A stretch of DNA of 57,322 nucleotides, from positions 201,965 to 259,286 of the forward strand of contig NZHE01000023.1 of assembly GCA_002691145.1 (NCBI GenBank). The letters are read 5' to 3'. A program made the translations under genes and the position numbers. Numbering within the stretch: the first letter of the stretch is position 1; every line of letters starts with the position of its first letter. The notes under the pieces are model-generated. The model ran no database searches and was not told the DNA's origin. It saw nothing but the letters and a program-made list of their open reading frames with translations. This stretch comes from Rickettsiales bacterium. Its GTDB lineage: Bacteria > Pseudomonadota > Alphaproteobacteria > Methylaequorales > Methylaequoraceae. Below, piece after piece: positions 17,983-25,662 of this stretch.

Positions 17983-18180
17983 ATGAAAAAAAAACAAATA
18001 ATTTTTAAAACCTCAAATTCATCATGGTGGAAAAATAAAAAAATAAGAAAATCAACGGCTCTAAAATTATTGTTATTAAGAAAATCAGGGTGGAAATTTA
18101 AAAAAAAAGAGTTGTCTTTAAAAAATCAAGAAATTGTTAATACCAACACTTTTTATACATATTTTTTTTATAAAGAATAA
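17983..18180 (+). CDS. Small basic protein of unknown function
   Basis: A 65-residue frame starting 13 bp after the carboxypeptidase gene, very rich in lysine, with two tryptophans near the N-terminus (SSWWKNKK) and one at SGWKFKKK. No Shine-Dalgarno site is clear. Position on the same strand in an otherwise unused gap favours a gene, but low-complexity AT-rich sequence can keep such a frame open by chance. No function can be given. Confidence 0.4.
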   Translation: MKKKQIIFKTSNSSWWKNKKIRKSTALKLLLLRKSGWKFKKKELSLKNQEIVNTNTFYTYFFYKE

Positions 18181-18215
18181 ATTTTAACTTCAAAAATTTT
18201 AAGTTGTGAGAAAAT

Positions 18216-19625
18216 TTGAAAATATTTAATAAAAAAATAATTTTTATTTTTATAGGAATAATAGGATTTGTTTTTTTATTTCAATTAGAACCTCCTGAAA
18301 AACTTAATCAAGATGCATGGCTAGTTGCATCTTTACTTTTTTTAATGACATTTTGGTGGTTAACTGAAACAATTCCTATGTCTGTGACGGCTTTACTCCC
18401 TCTGATAATTGTACCTGTATTCACAACATTTAGTGTTTCAGAGGTTGTTCAACCTTATTCTAGTCCGATCATATTTTTATTATTAGGAGGTTTTGTTATC
18501 GGTTTGGGTTTTCAAAAAAGTAAATTACATAAAAGACTCGCTATGTACATACTATCAAAAATTGGAAATAATAAAAAAAGCATTCTTGCTGCTTTTATAA
18601 TTTCAACATCATTTTTAAGCATGTGGATTTCTAATACTGCGACTTGCCTACTTATGTTGCCAATTCTGATTTCCATAATATCTAAATTAAAAATAGAAAA
18701 AAAAAACTTTTACAGAAAAATAATAATTTTATCGATAGCTTATTCATCATCAATTGGAGGCATGGCAACATTAATTGGCACAGCTCCGAATGCCATTTTT
18801 GCGGGTTTTTTGAAACAAAATTATGACATTCAGATTGATTTCTTAGAATGGTTTCTTTTTAGCTTTCCCCTAGTTTTCATTTTAATTTTATTATTTTGGA
18901 TATTTGCAAATTATTTAACAAAAAACGTATCTCTGCAAAATTTAAATAATAAAATTTTTGTAAACGAATATAAAAAACTTGGTAAAATTTCATCGCAGGA
19001 AAAGGTGACAATCTTGATTATGTGTTTTACAATCTTTTTATGGGTTTTTAAGTCACATGTAAATAGCATTTTTACGATAAACTTAACAGATGCGAATGTT
19101 GCTATATTAGGTGCTTTTCTTTTTTTTATAGTCCCAACAAAAAATCAAGATTTCATTCTTGAAAAAGACTGGTTTACAAAAATCCCTTGGAATATTCTTG
19201 TTTTATTCGGAGGAGGGTTAAGTCTTGCAAATTTAGTCACAAAATCCGGTATATCAGAATGGATTGGGACAAGCTTATTTGTTTTTTCGACATTAAATAT
19301 CTTATTATTGATATTACTGATATCAATACTGATTTCATTTTTAACTGAGATAACAAGCAATACCGCAACCACAATCTTGTTTTTACCAATATTAGCATCA
19401 TTTTCTGAAATACATAGTTTTGAAATATTAAAGGTATTACTACCTGTTGTTTTGACAGCAAGTTGTGCGTTTATGATGCCAATTGCTACTCCACCAAATG
19501 CTATTGTATTTTCTACCAATGAGTTGAAGATTACTTTTATGGCATCAGTTGGATTTTTTATGAATGTAACAGCTGTCGTTTTTTCATCACTTTGGATTTA
19601 TTATTTTAGTAAAATGTTAATATAA
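18216..19625 (+). CDS. SLC13/DASS-family sodium:anion symporter
   Basis: A 469-residue membrane protein with about 11-12 hydrophobic segments. The twin SNT-type motifs of the divalent anion:sodium symporter family are present, SNTATCLLMLPI in the first half and TSNTATTILFLPI in the second, with GTAPNAIF and ATPPNAIVF beside them. Family substrates are dicarboxylates, sulfate or similar anions; which one cannot be told. The start is a TTG at 18216, after a weak GTGAGA site. A long inverted repeat follows the stop codon. Confidence 0.9.
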   Translation: MKIFNKKIIFIFIGIIGFVFLFQLEPPEKLNQDAWLVASLLFLMTFWWLTETIPMSVTALLPLIIVPVFTTFSVSEVVQPYSSPIIFLLLGGFVIGLGFQKSKLHKRLAMYILSKIGNNKKSILAAFIISTSFLSMWISNTATCLLMLPILISIISKLKIEKKNFYRKIIILSIAYSSSIGGMATLIGTAPNAIFAGFLKQNYDIQIDFLEWFLFSFPLVFILILLFWIFANYLTKNVSLQNLNNKIFVNEYKKLGKISSQEKVTILIMCFTIFLWVFKSHVNSIFTINLTDANVAILGAFLFFIVPTKNQDFILEKDWFTKIPWNILVLFGGGLSLANLVTKSGISEWIGTSLFVFSTLNILLLILLISILISFLTEITSNTATTILFLPILASFSEIHSFEILKVLLPVVLTASCAFMMPIATPPNAIVFSTNELKITFMASVGFFMNVTAVVFSSLWIYYFSKMLI

Positions 19626-19634
19626 AAAAGTGTA

Positions 19635-19689
19635 TTAGCGTATTAATTTAACTTACTTTATTTTGCATAATTTTTAATTAATACGCTAA
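19635..19689. repeat. 14-bp perfect inverted repeat after the SLC13 gene
   Basis: TTAGCGTATTAATT at 19635-19648 returns as its exact reverse complement at 19676-19689, with a 27-base loop. It starts 10 bases past the stop codon of the transporter gene and lies 13 bases beyond the stop of the small minus-strand gene at 19703. It may act as a two-way terminator or a recombination-scar repeat; no T tract follows on either side. Confidence 0.6.
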
Positions 19690-19702
19690 ATTATATCAGA
19701 TT

Positions 19703-19825
19703 TTATCTCTTTTTTAATATTTTGTAACCCCACCTATTTTCTGAAAGATCTTTTAATCTTTTCGTTTCTTTTGGTATTTTAATAAAAAAATTATTAAATT
19801 TGATTATTGAATTAGTCACTAACAT
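19703..19825 (-). CDS. 40-residue basic small protein
   Basis: The ATG at 19823-19825 is preceded by AAGGAGAGG at ideal distance, one of the best ribosome sites in the window. The 40-residue product ends SENRWGYKILKKR and is basic, with no signal peptide and no recognised family. The strong ribosome site is the main reason to call it. It is divergent from the TonB receptor gene and shares its regulatory region, so a link to metal uptake is possible but only inferred. Confidence 0.5.
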   Translation of the reverse strand: MLVTNSIIKFNNFFIKIPKETKRLKDLSENRWGYKILKKR

Positions 19826-19986
19826 ACACCTCTCCTTGTTTTAAAAGTTATAATGTATGTACTTTTGACGCATGTACTATGCGCCACTTTATATCCATGT
19901 GGATGGAAAATTTACAATATATCTTTTAATAGGGAAAATCAAATTTGTTGTACAGATACAACGGGAATCATTTAAAAGAATTAATA

Positions 19987-20003
19987 TTAATAATTATTAT
20001 TAA
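19987..20003. promoter_or_regulatory. Fur-like operator 1
   Basis: A perfect 8-1-8 palindrome, TTAATAAT-T-ATTATTAA. Its AATAAT-N-ATTATT core resembles Fur-family boxes. It is the first of three copies upstream of the TonB receptor gene. Confidence 0.6.
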
Positions 20004-20020
20004 TAAAGCTTGACTTAATA

Positions 20021-20037
20021 TTAATAATCATTATTAA
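20021..20037. promoter_or_regulatory. Fur-like operator 2
   Basis: A perfect 8-1-8 palindrome, TTAATAAT-C-ATTATTAA, centred 34 bp after operator 1 and lying just downstream of a TTGACT box, so a bound repressor would probably block the promoter. Confidence 0.6.
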
Positions 20038-20057
20038 GTACAATGAATATATTAATA

Positions 20058-20074
20058 TTAATAATTATTATCAA
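20058..20074. promoter_or_regulatory. Fur-like operator 3
   Basis: TTAATAAT-T-ATTATCAA, one mismatch from a perfect palindrome and centred 37 bp after operator 2. All three copies share the same left flank TTAATA, so they look like duplicated sites. Confidence 0.55.
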
Positions 20075-20114
20075 TATTAGATTGTATATATAAATGAAAA
20101 TCTGAAAGGTTTGT

Positions 20115-22400
20115 ATGAAAAACAGTAAATGGTTGGTACCTAAATATACTCGTGGAGGTTCATGGTTAAACCTTCATATTTTAACTGCAGTTTTGGTAAG
20201 TACCTCAGTTATGAGTCAGGACGATGTGTATCTTGCTCCTGACGTAAATATATTTGAGACACCTGCGCAAGTATTTGAAATCCCTGGAGCTGGAGATTAT
20301 ATTGGGCCTGATGAAATCAAGAAGTACAATTTCAACAACATAAATGATATATTAAGAAATTCCACTGGTATATATTCCAGAGAAGAGACAGGTAAAGGAA
20401 TCGTTCCTAATATCAGTCTAAGAGGTACAGCAACATTAAGATCAGCTCAAGTTAATTTGTTAGAGGATGGAATTAATATTGCTCCTGCTCCATATTCTGC
20501 ACCTGACTCATACTATGCACCTATTACTGGTAAAATGCATGCATTAGAAATATTAAAAGGTTCAAGTCAATATAGATTTGGTCCACATAACACAGGTGGT
20601 AGTTTAAATTATGTTACAACACCAATCGAGTTTGGTGAGAGATATTACGGAAGCGTATCTTATGGTTCAGGCGATGATTTTGTAACACATGATTACTTTA
20701 ACTATGGATATTCATCAAATAGCCTTGGTGCTGTCGCAATACTTGGAGAGATGTACTACAGAAAAGGGGGAGGAAGAAGAGACTTTAACATTGAGCCTGG
20801 CACTTTAACTAATACTGCAAGAAAAAATTATGGAAGTGATGAATTAGGAGATGTGCACAGGATAGCACCAATGGTAAAAGTTCTATGGCAACTTCCAACT
20901 CAGAAAAATATTGTTGTTGAGTTGAAGGCTGCGTGGCATGATATGAATTATAATCAGAGTTATTCAGGTATTTCTACTGCTGATTTTGGTTTAGATCCAA
21001 TGCAACAGTATGTCGCTCTTCAAATGGGAGAGTACAATACTGAGCAATTTACGTATTATGGCAAAGTTAGAGCAGAGTTAAATAATAATATTAAAAACAC
21101 AACTACTCTTTATTATAACTATTTTATCAGAGATTGGTTTAAATTCGATAAAGCTGATAGCGTAAGTGGAGAGGTTTTTAATGCAAAGGGTTACACTGGA
21201 GATGCAAGACTTATAGCAAAAGGTTTACGTGCTGGTACTGTGACATATGTTAATAACGATAGACAGTATGGAGCTTATGGTGTCATGAACGAGACAGACT
21301 ATAAGTTCGAGACAAATTTATTAGGTAAAAATATAGAACATGAATTGAAAGTTGGATATAAAGCCCATATGGACTACATTCATGCTGATCAACAAACTCA
21401 TTCATTTAGTATGGCCGTTGGTGGAGCTATGACTGGAACTACAGTTGCTGCAAAGAGCGATTATGTATATCGTGCAAAAGGTCATGTTGGATATTTTGAA
21501 GAAAAAATGAAAATTGATAATTTCGATGTTATGTTTGGTGCTAGATATGAATACATTGATAATTTCTACAGAAGTGGTTCTACAACTTCTAAAGAAAAAA
21601 TGTTTGCTTTTGCCCCTGGTGGTGGTTTAGTCTACAATCATAATGACAATTGGCAGTTCTTTGGAGGAGCTTACAAAGGATTCAACATTCCAGGCCCTTC
21701 AGCTGCTAGAGATGATGGCAGTCCTGTTGAGCAGGAAACAAGTCTTCAAAAAGAAGTTGGTATGAGATACAACGACCCTAATTTAGCGTTATCTTTAGTT
21801 GGATTTCACACCTACTTTTCAAATTTGATCGTTCTTGATAACTCAAACTCTGATAGCGCACCTGATAATGCGGGTAACGTTATAACCAAAGGTATAGAAT
21901 TAAATATAGATTATTTACCTCCGGAGAAGTATCAGTTTGTTCCAGCTGGTGAAGTTTCATATTTCTTAAATTATACATTTACCAATGCAAACCTGGATGG
22001 TGCCGCCTCAAGTACGAATAGTAAGACATCTTTATTTAGTGGCGGTGTTGACGGCTCTAATGTTCCGTATATTCCTGATCACAGATTGGGTTTAGGCGCT
22101 GACTATGAGCTTGGAAACTTTGATTTTGGTATTAACATGACATACCAGTCAGAATCTTACGGAACAGCTACTGAAACAGAAACTGAAATGTTTAATGGTG
22201 CAAATAATGCAAGAGCAGGTAGAATTGATAGTTACACTCTACTTCATCTTAGAGCGGGATATCAAGTCAATGATAACATCAGATTACGAGCTGGTGCTAA
22301 CAACATCACTGATCTTGAGTATATAGCTACAAGACATCCTTCTGGTGCTAGAGCTGGAGCACCGTTAACTGCTTATCTAACAGCAACGGCGTCCTTTTAA
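20115..22400 (+). CDS. TonB-dependent outer membrane receptor (FecA-like)
   Basis: A 761-residue receptor. A signal peptide spans about residues 1-34. The plug domain (about 50-165) includes INDILRNSTGIYSREETG, NISLRG, LLEDGINIAPAPY and LEILKGSSQYRFG. A beta-barrel with alternating aromatic strands follows and the protein ends in Phe (TATASF), as outer membrane barrels do. The plug resembles ferric-citrate-type receptors, but the substrate is uncertain. There is no N-terminal signalling domain. Three Fur-like palindromes lie upstream and a GAAAGG ribosome site precedes the ATG. The gene looks less AT-rich than its neighbours, which may reflect high expression or transfer. ExbB, ExbD and TonB are not in this window. 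Confidence 0.93.
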   Translation: MKNSKWLVPKYTRGGSWLNLHILTAVLVSTSVMSQDDVYLAPDVNIFETPAQVFEIPGAGDYIGPDEIKKYNFNNINDILRNSTGIYSREETGKGIVPNISLRGTATLRSAQVNLLEDGINIAPAPYSAPDSYYAPITGKMHALEILKGSSQYRFGPHNTGGSLNYVTTPIEFGERYYGSVSYGSGDDFVTHDYFNYGYSSNSLGAVAILGEMYYRKGGGRRDFNIEPGTLTNTARKNYGSDELGDVHRIAPMVKVLWQLPTQKNIVVELKAAWHDMNYNQSYSGISTADFGLDPMQQYVALQMGEYNTEQFTYYGKVRAELNNNIKNTTTLYYNYFIRDWFKFDKADSVSGEVFNAKGYTGDARLIAKGLRAGTVTYVNNDRQYGAYGVMNETDYKFETNLLGKNIEHELKVGYKAHMDYIHADQQTHSFSMAVGGAMTGTTVAAKSDYVYRAKGHVGYFEEKMKIDNFDVMFGARYEYIDNFYRSGSTTSKEKMFAFAPGGGLVYNHNDNWQFFGGAYKGFNIPGPSAARDDGSPVEQETSLQKEVGMRYNDPNLALSLVGFHTYFSNLIVLDNSNSDSAPDNAGNVITKGIELNIDYLPPEKYQFVPAGEVSYFLNYTFTNANLDGAASSTNSKTSLFSGGVDGSNVPYIPDHRLGLGADYELGNFDFGINMTYQSESYGTATETETEMFNGANNARAGRIDSYTLLHLRAGYQVNDNIRLRAGANNITDLEYIATRHPSGARAGAPLTAYLTATASF

Positions 22401-22423
22401 TAATTAATGACATAATTAGCTGT

Positions 22424-22449
22424 TTAGCTCTCATTTTTTTGAGAGCTAA
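22424..22449 (+). terminator. Hairpin after the TonB receptor gene
   Basis: A 10-bp perfect stem, TTAGCTCTCA with TGAGAGCTAA, encloses a loop of six T. It lies 23 bases past the receptor stop codon and 17 bases before the next gene. No T tract follows the stem, so termination may be partial. Confidence 0.5.
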
Positions 22450-22465
22450 CGCTCTTAGATAAGCT

Positions 22466-22786
22466 ATGAAAAATATAACACATAAAAATAAGTTTAATAA
22501 TTCTGAAGAATTAGATTCATTTAATGAATTATTGATTGAAATCATAGATAACGTTTTTAAACAAAAGAAAGATGCTCACAATCATTATTTTTATTTAATT
22601 CAAAATTTATGGAATTCTAAAAGGAGTAATGCTAAGAAAGTTAAAATAGCTAAATATTTAATTGCAAGTTTATTACGTGAATCTCATATTATATTGGAAA
22701 ATTCGTCTAGATTAGCAAAAAGATTGTGCCCATGTTGCAATAAGCAAAGAGAATCAAAAGTTAGTCTAAAAAAGGTACTACACTAG
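22466..22786 (+). CDS. 106-residue protein of unknown function with a CPCC motif
   Basis: A lysine-rich, probably helical and soluble protein, with no signal peptide. The C-terminal part has RLCPCCNKQRES, which could bind a metal or iron-sulfur group. It lies 66 bp after the TonB receptor on the same strand, behind a hairpin, so it may be a minor cotranscript. I recognise no family. Confidence 0.5.
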   Translation: MKNITHKNKFNNSEELDSFNELLIEIIDNVFKQKKDAHNHYFYLIQNLWNSKRSNAKKVKIAKYLIASLLRESHIILENSSRLAKRLCPCCNKQRESKVSLKKVLH

Positions 22787-22792
22787 GACTGT

Positions 22793-22957
22793 TTAATTTA
22801 AGTTTTTGTTTGTTGACGCCGAGTTGTTCCTCTTAAGAGTGATTTTTTTTATTTTGTCAGTGATTTTTTTTTTATTAGCCCCAATTAAAATTCCACTAAC
22901 AAATGCTCCTGTAGTCAAACTTGTCAAAATAGCTCCTGATATTATAAATTTTACCAT
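22793..22957 (-). CDS. 54-residue small membrane protein
   Basis: A minus-strand frame from an ATG at 22955-22957 to TAA at 22793. Residues 4-27 form a hydrophobic helix rich in Gly, Ala and Ser (ISGAILTSLTTGAFVSGI), followed by a strongly basic tail. This positive-inside single-span pattern is protein-like rather than random, and the gap is otherwise empty. The ribosome site is weak (TAGG). Function unknown. It is convergent with the 106-residue gene. Confidence 0.45.
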   Translation of the reverse strand: MVKFIISGAILTSLTTGAFVSGILIGANKKKITDKIKKITLKRNNSASTNKNLN

Positions 22958-23028
22958 TTAATAACCTATAAGTTAATATCATTTATTTATAATTTATAAA
23001 TATAAAAAATCAACTATACTAAAATTAA

Positions 23029-23667
23029 ATGTTAGAAAATTTTATTGCAAATCTTATTAACTTTAAGATAAGTAAAATTTACACTCAAAATGTAAAAAAA
23101 CTTGGATTTACCGCGCATGGTGTTTTTTGGAATTCAAAATTTAATCAAACCAAAAGATTTCAAGAACTTTTGAAATTTATTAATTATAAAAAAAATGAAA
23201 AACTAAAAATAGCTGATATTGGATGTGGATATGGGGCATTATACGAGTTTCTTGTTGAAGAAAAAATAATTAATAATTTTAAATATTATGGGTATGATAT
23301 TAATAAGATTTTTGTGAACTTTTGTAAATCCAGATTTAAAGGTGATCTTTTTTTTGAAGGTAATAAGCCTAATAAGATTGTTGATTTTTGCTTAATGTCA
23401 GGAACATATAATTTTGCAATAGGTAACAGCATTAGACTTTGGAACAGTTACATAATAAATAACATTAAAGAGTGTCTTAATTTTTCAAAAATTGGAATAA
23501 TTTTCAATATACAGTATTCTAATCATGAATGTATAGTAAACAATATTTATTACTCAAATCCAAATAATTTAAAGAAAAAACTTCAAAAACTAAATTTAGT
23601 TGTAAATGTGTATGATTCGAATTTCTTTAAGAGAGATAAAATCTTTGTTTTAATTAAGAAAAGCTAA
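23029..23667 (+). CDS. SAM-dependent methyltransferase of unknown target
   Basis: The 212-residue protein has a class I methyltransferase motif I, IADIGCGYGALYEFL (about residues 62-76), followed by YYGYDINKIFVNFC as the acidic motif II region. The rest is divergent and gives no clue to the substrate. Its last 14 bases overlap the convergent trmL gene. A TATACT box ends 8 bases before the ATG, so the message could be almost leaderless. Confidence 0.7.
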   Translation: MLENFIANLINFKISKIYTQNVKKLGFTAHGVFWNSKFNQTKRFQELLKFINYKKNEKLKIADIGCGYGALYEFLVEEKIINNFKYYGYDINKIFVNFCKSRFKGDLFFEGNKPNKIVDFCLMSGTYNFAIGNSIRLWNSYIINNIKECLNFSKIGIIFNIQYSNHECIVNNIYYSNPNNLKKKLQKLNLVVNVYDSNFFKRDKIFVLIKKS

Positions 23668-24118
23668 TTTGTCTCCAAGCTTCGTATAAGCATATCGAAA
23701 CAGCATTACTAAGATTTAAACTCCTATTTTTAGGAAGCATAGGAATATATAGTTTATTTTTTTCATTTTGTATTTTTAAAAAATTTTCTGGTAATCCACT
23801 GATTTCAGAGCCAAACACAAGATTGTCTCCTTGTGAAAAACTTACTGATGAGTACAAAGTATTACCAAATTTTGTTATAAAGTATGATTTTTTTTTATTT
23901 AAATATTTGAGACATTTTTCTAAAGATGGATATGTTTGAATTTTTACATTTGATACATAATCTAAACTTGCTCTTCTCAAAGATTTCTCATCAAGTTTGA
24001 ATCCTAAAGGCTCAATCAAATGGAGATCGGAACCAGTATTTGAGCATAATCTTATAATGTTTCCTGTATTTGGAGGAATCTGTGGATTGAACAATATTAT
24101 ATTAAATTTACTACGCAT
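23654..24118 (-). CDS. trmL: tRNA (cytidine/uridine-34 2'-O)-methyltransferase
   Basis: A 154-residue SPOUT (knotted) methyltransferase with the three family motifs: FNPQIPPNTGNIIRLC at the N-terminus, FGSEISGLPENF in the middle, and IPMLPKNRSLNLSNAVSI at the C-terminus. TrmL methylates the wobble ribose of tRNA-Leu. It is convergent with the upstream methyltransferase gene and overlaps it by 14 bases. It ends a possible unit with bioB, 60 bp upstream. Confidence 0.92.
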   Translation of the reverse strand: MRSKFNIILFNPQIPPNTGNIIRLCSNTGSDLHLIEPLGFKLDEKSLRRASLDYVSNVKIQTYPSLEKCLKYLNKKKSYFITKFGNTLYSSVSFSQGDNLVFGSEISGLPENFLKIQNEKNKLYIPMLPKNRSLNLSNAVSICLYEAWRQISFS

Positions 24119-24178
24119 TTTAAATACATCGTTAAAATTTGTTAAAAATTACAAGTTAATTATGAAAATTTTTCCTAC

Positions 24179-25195
24179 TTAGTTTTTTAAGGAGTGTAAT
24201 TCTTCCACATTATTTTTAGATTTCTCTTTATCTCTTTCTTCCAGATTATATATCCTAATATTCTTGTCTTCTTGAGTAAATACTTCAATTAATCTTTTGT
24301 CTTCAGACATCGAATTATTTTCCGTTGTGAGAAGATTATCTCCATAAAAAATAGAATTTGCTCCAGATAATAAACATAAAATTTGTGTATCTTTAGAAAA
24401 GTTTTTCCTCCCTGCTGACAATCTAATTCGTGATTTTGGCATTATAATTCTGGCGGTTGCAATCACTCTAATTATATCCAACGATTCAACTAATTTCATG
24501 TTCTCTAAAGGAGTACCATTTACAGGAACTAAAGCGTTTATTGGTACACTTTCTGGATGCGGTTTCATGTCATGAAGAATTTTTAACATTTTAGCTCTAT
24601 CTATCCAACTTTCGCCCATACCAATTATTCCACCTGAACAAACGTTTATACCAGCTTTTCTAACTTTTTCTAAAGTAGAAATTCTTTCATCAAACGTTCT
24701 CGTCGAAATTATTCGTCTGTAGAATTCCGGAGAGGTATCGATATTGTGATTATATGCATCAAGACCCGCTTCCTTAAGTTTGTGAGCTTGATCTTCAGTT
24801 ATATTTCCAAGTGTTACGCAAGCTTCAAGATTAATCTTTTTTACAATTTTTATCATTTTAATTATGGTTTGCAAATCGTTGCCATCATTTAGTTTTTTCC
24901 AGGCAGCACCCATACAAAATCTCTGCGCACCATTTTTTTTTGCATTGATAGCTGCATTTTCCAGTGCTAAAAGGCTGATTAGTTTTTCTTTTTTTAAATC
25001 AACATTATAATGAGCAGATTGTGGACAATATTTGCAGTCTTCAGGACAGGAACCAGTTTTTATTGAAATTAATGATGCTAATTGAATATTACTCTTTTGA
25101 AAATTTTTTCTATGCAAATGCTGGGCTTTGTATAAAAGTTCTCCAATCGGCAAGGCCATAATTTTATTGATTTCATTTAAATTATAATTTTTCAT
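24179..25195 (-). CDS. bioB: Biotin synthase
   Basis: The 338-residue radical-SAM enzyme inserts sulfur into dethiobiotin. The radical-SAM cluster motif is SCPEDCKYC (Cys50, Cys54, Cys57), followed by QSAHY; ACVTLGNIT, YNHNIDTSPEFY and RLSAGRKNF are further family landmarks. No bioA, bioD or bioF is in the window, although birA lies in the nuo-linked operon. The start ATG overlaps the stop of the small exported protein gene upstream by 4 bases (ATGA), indicating coupling. Confidence 0.95.
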   Translation of the reverse strand: MKNYNLNEINKIMALPIGELLYKAQHLHRKNFQKSNIQLASLISIKTGSCPEDCKYCPQSAHYNVDLKKEKLISLLALENAAINAKKNGAQRFCMGAAWKKLNDGNDLQTIIKMIKIVKKINLEACVTLGNITEDQAHKLKEAGLDAYNHNIDTSPEFYRRIISTRTFDERISTLEKVRKAGINVCSGGIIGMGESWIDRAKMLKILHDMKPHPESVPINALVPVNGTPLENMKLVESLDIIRVIATARIIMPKSRIRLSAGRKNFSKDTQILCLLSGANSIFYGDNLLTTENNSMSEDKRLIEVFTQEDKNIRIYNLEERDKEKSKNNVEELHSLKN

Positions 25196-25662
25196 TTTTC
25201 GTATTTTGGATGATACATTTCACCAGTGCAAAAAAGATACTCTAATCTTACTTTTGAATCAATTGGTCCAGATATTTTATAACTATTACTACCAATTATT
25301 AAATCACCGCCGCTTATTAAAAGCTCTTGAAAAAAGCTAGTAGTCCCTTTTTTATTCATAATGTCTTTTTGAAGGTCAAGATTATCGGTTTTAATATTTA
25401 GCTTTTCCATAATTGCATTTTTATTTTTCTTCAAAATATATAAATTGTAGACACTGTCGTTGGTTGTTTTTTTTATACTCACGACCACTTCAATATCATT
25501 TTTTTCATCAATCATAAACTTAATACCACACTCTTTAGGAATATTTTCATCCAAAATAATAACTGATTCAATTTTTATTTCATTAGCAAACAAAAAATTT
25601 ATGAAATAAATATTATAACATGTTAAAAAAATGAATACTTTGATAAATTTATAATATGTCAT
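25192..25662 (-). CDS. Exported protein of unknown function
   Basis: A 156-residue protein with an N-terminal hydrophobic signal (KVFIFLTCYNIYFINFLFAN), then a mature domain with two cysteines (ECGIKF and LFCTGEM) and an alternating hydrophobic pattern suggesting beta structure. No family is recognised. It is translationally coupled to bioB by a 4-base overlap. Its start overlaps the start of the divergent nnr gene by 7 bp; no later start would keep the signal peptide. Confidence 0.6.
   Translation of the reverse strand: MTYYKFIKVFIFLTCYNIYFINFLFANEIKIESVIILDENIPKECGIKFMIDEKNDIEVVVSIKKTTNDSVYNLYILKKNKNAIMEKLNIKTDNLDLQKDIMNKKGTTSFFQELLISGGDLIIGSNSYKISGPIDSKVRLEYLFCTGEMYHPKYEK

Larger units (their letters stand above)
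19826..20114. other. Regulatory intergenic region before the TonB receptor
   Basis: The longest non-coding stretch of the window. It holds small dyads at CGCAT-GTACT-ATGCG (about 19870) and ATCCA-TG-TGGAT (about 19894), then three near-identical operator palindromes, a TTGACT -35-like box at 20010-20015 between operators 1 and 2, and a GAAAGG ribosome site just before the receptor start. No RNA gene or riboswitch was recognised in it. Confidence 0.6.
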
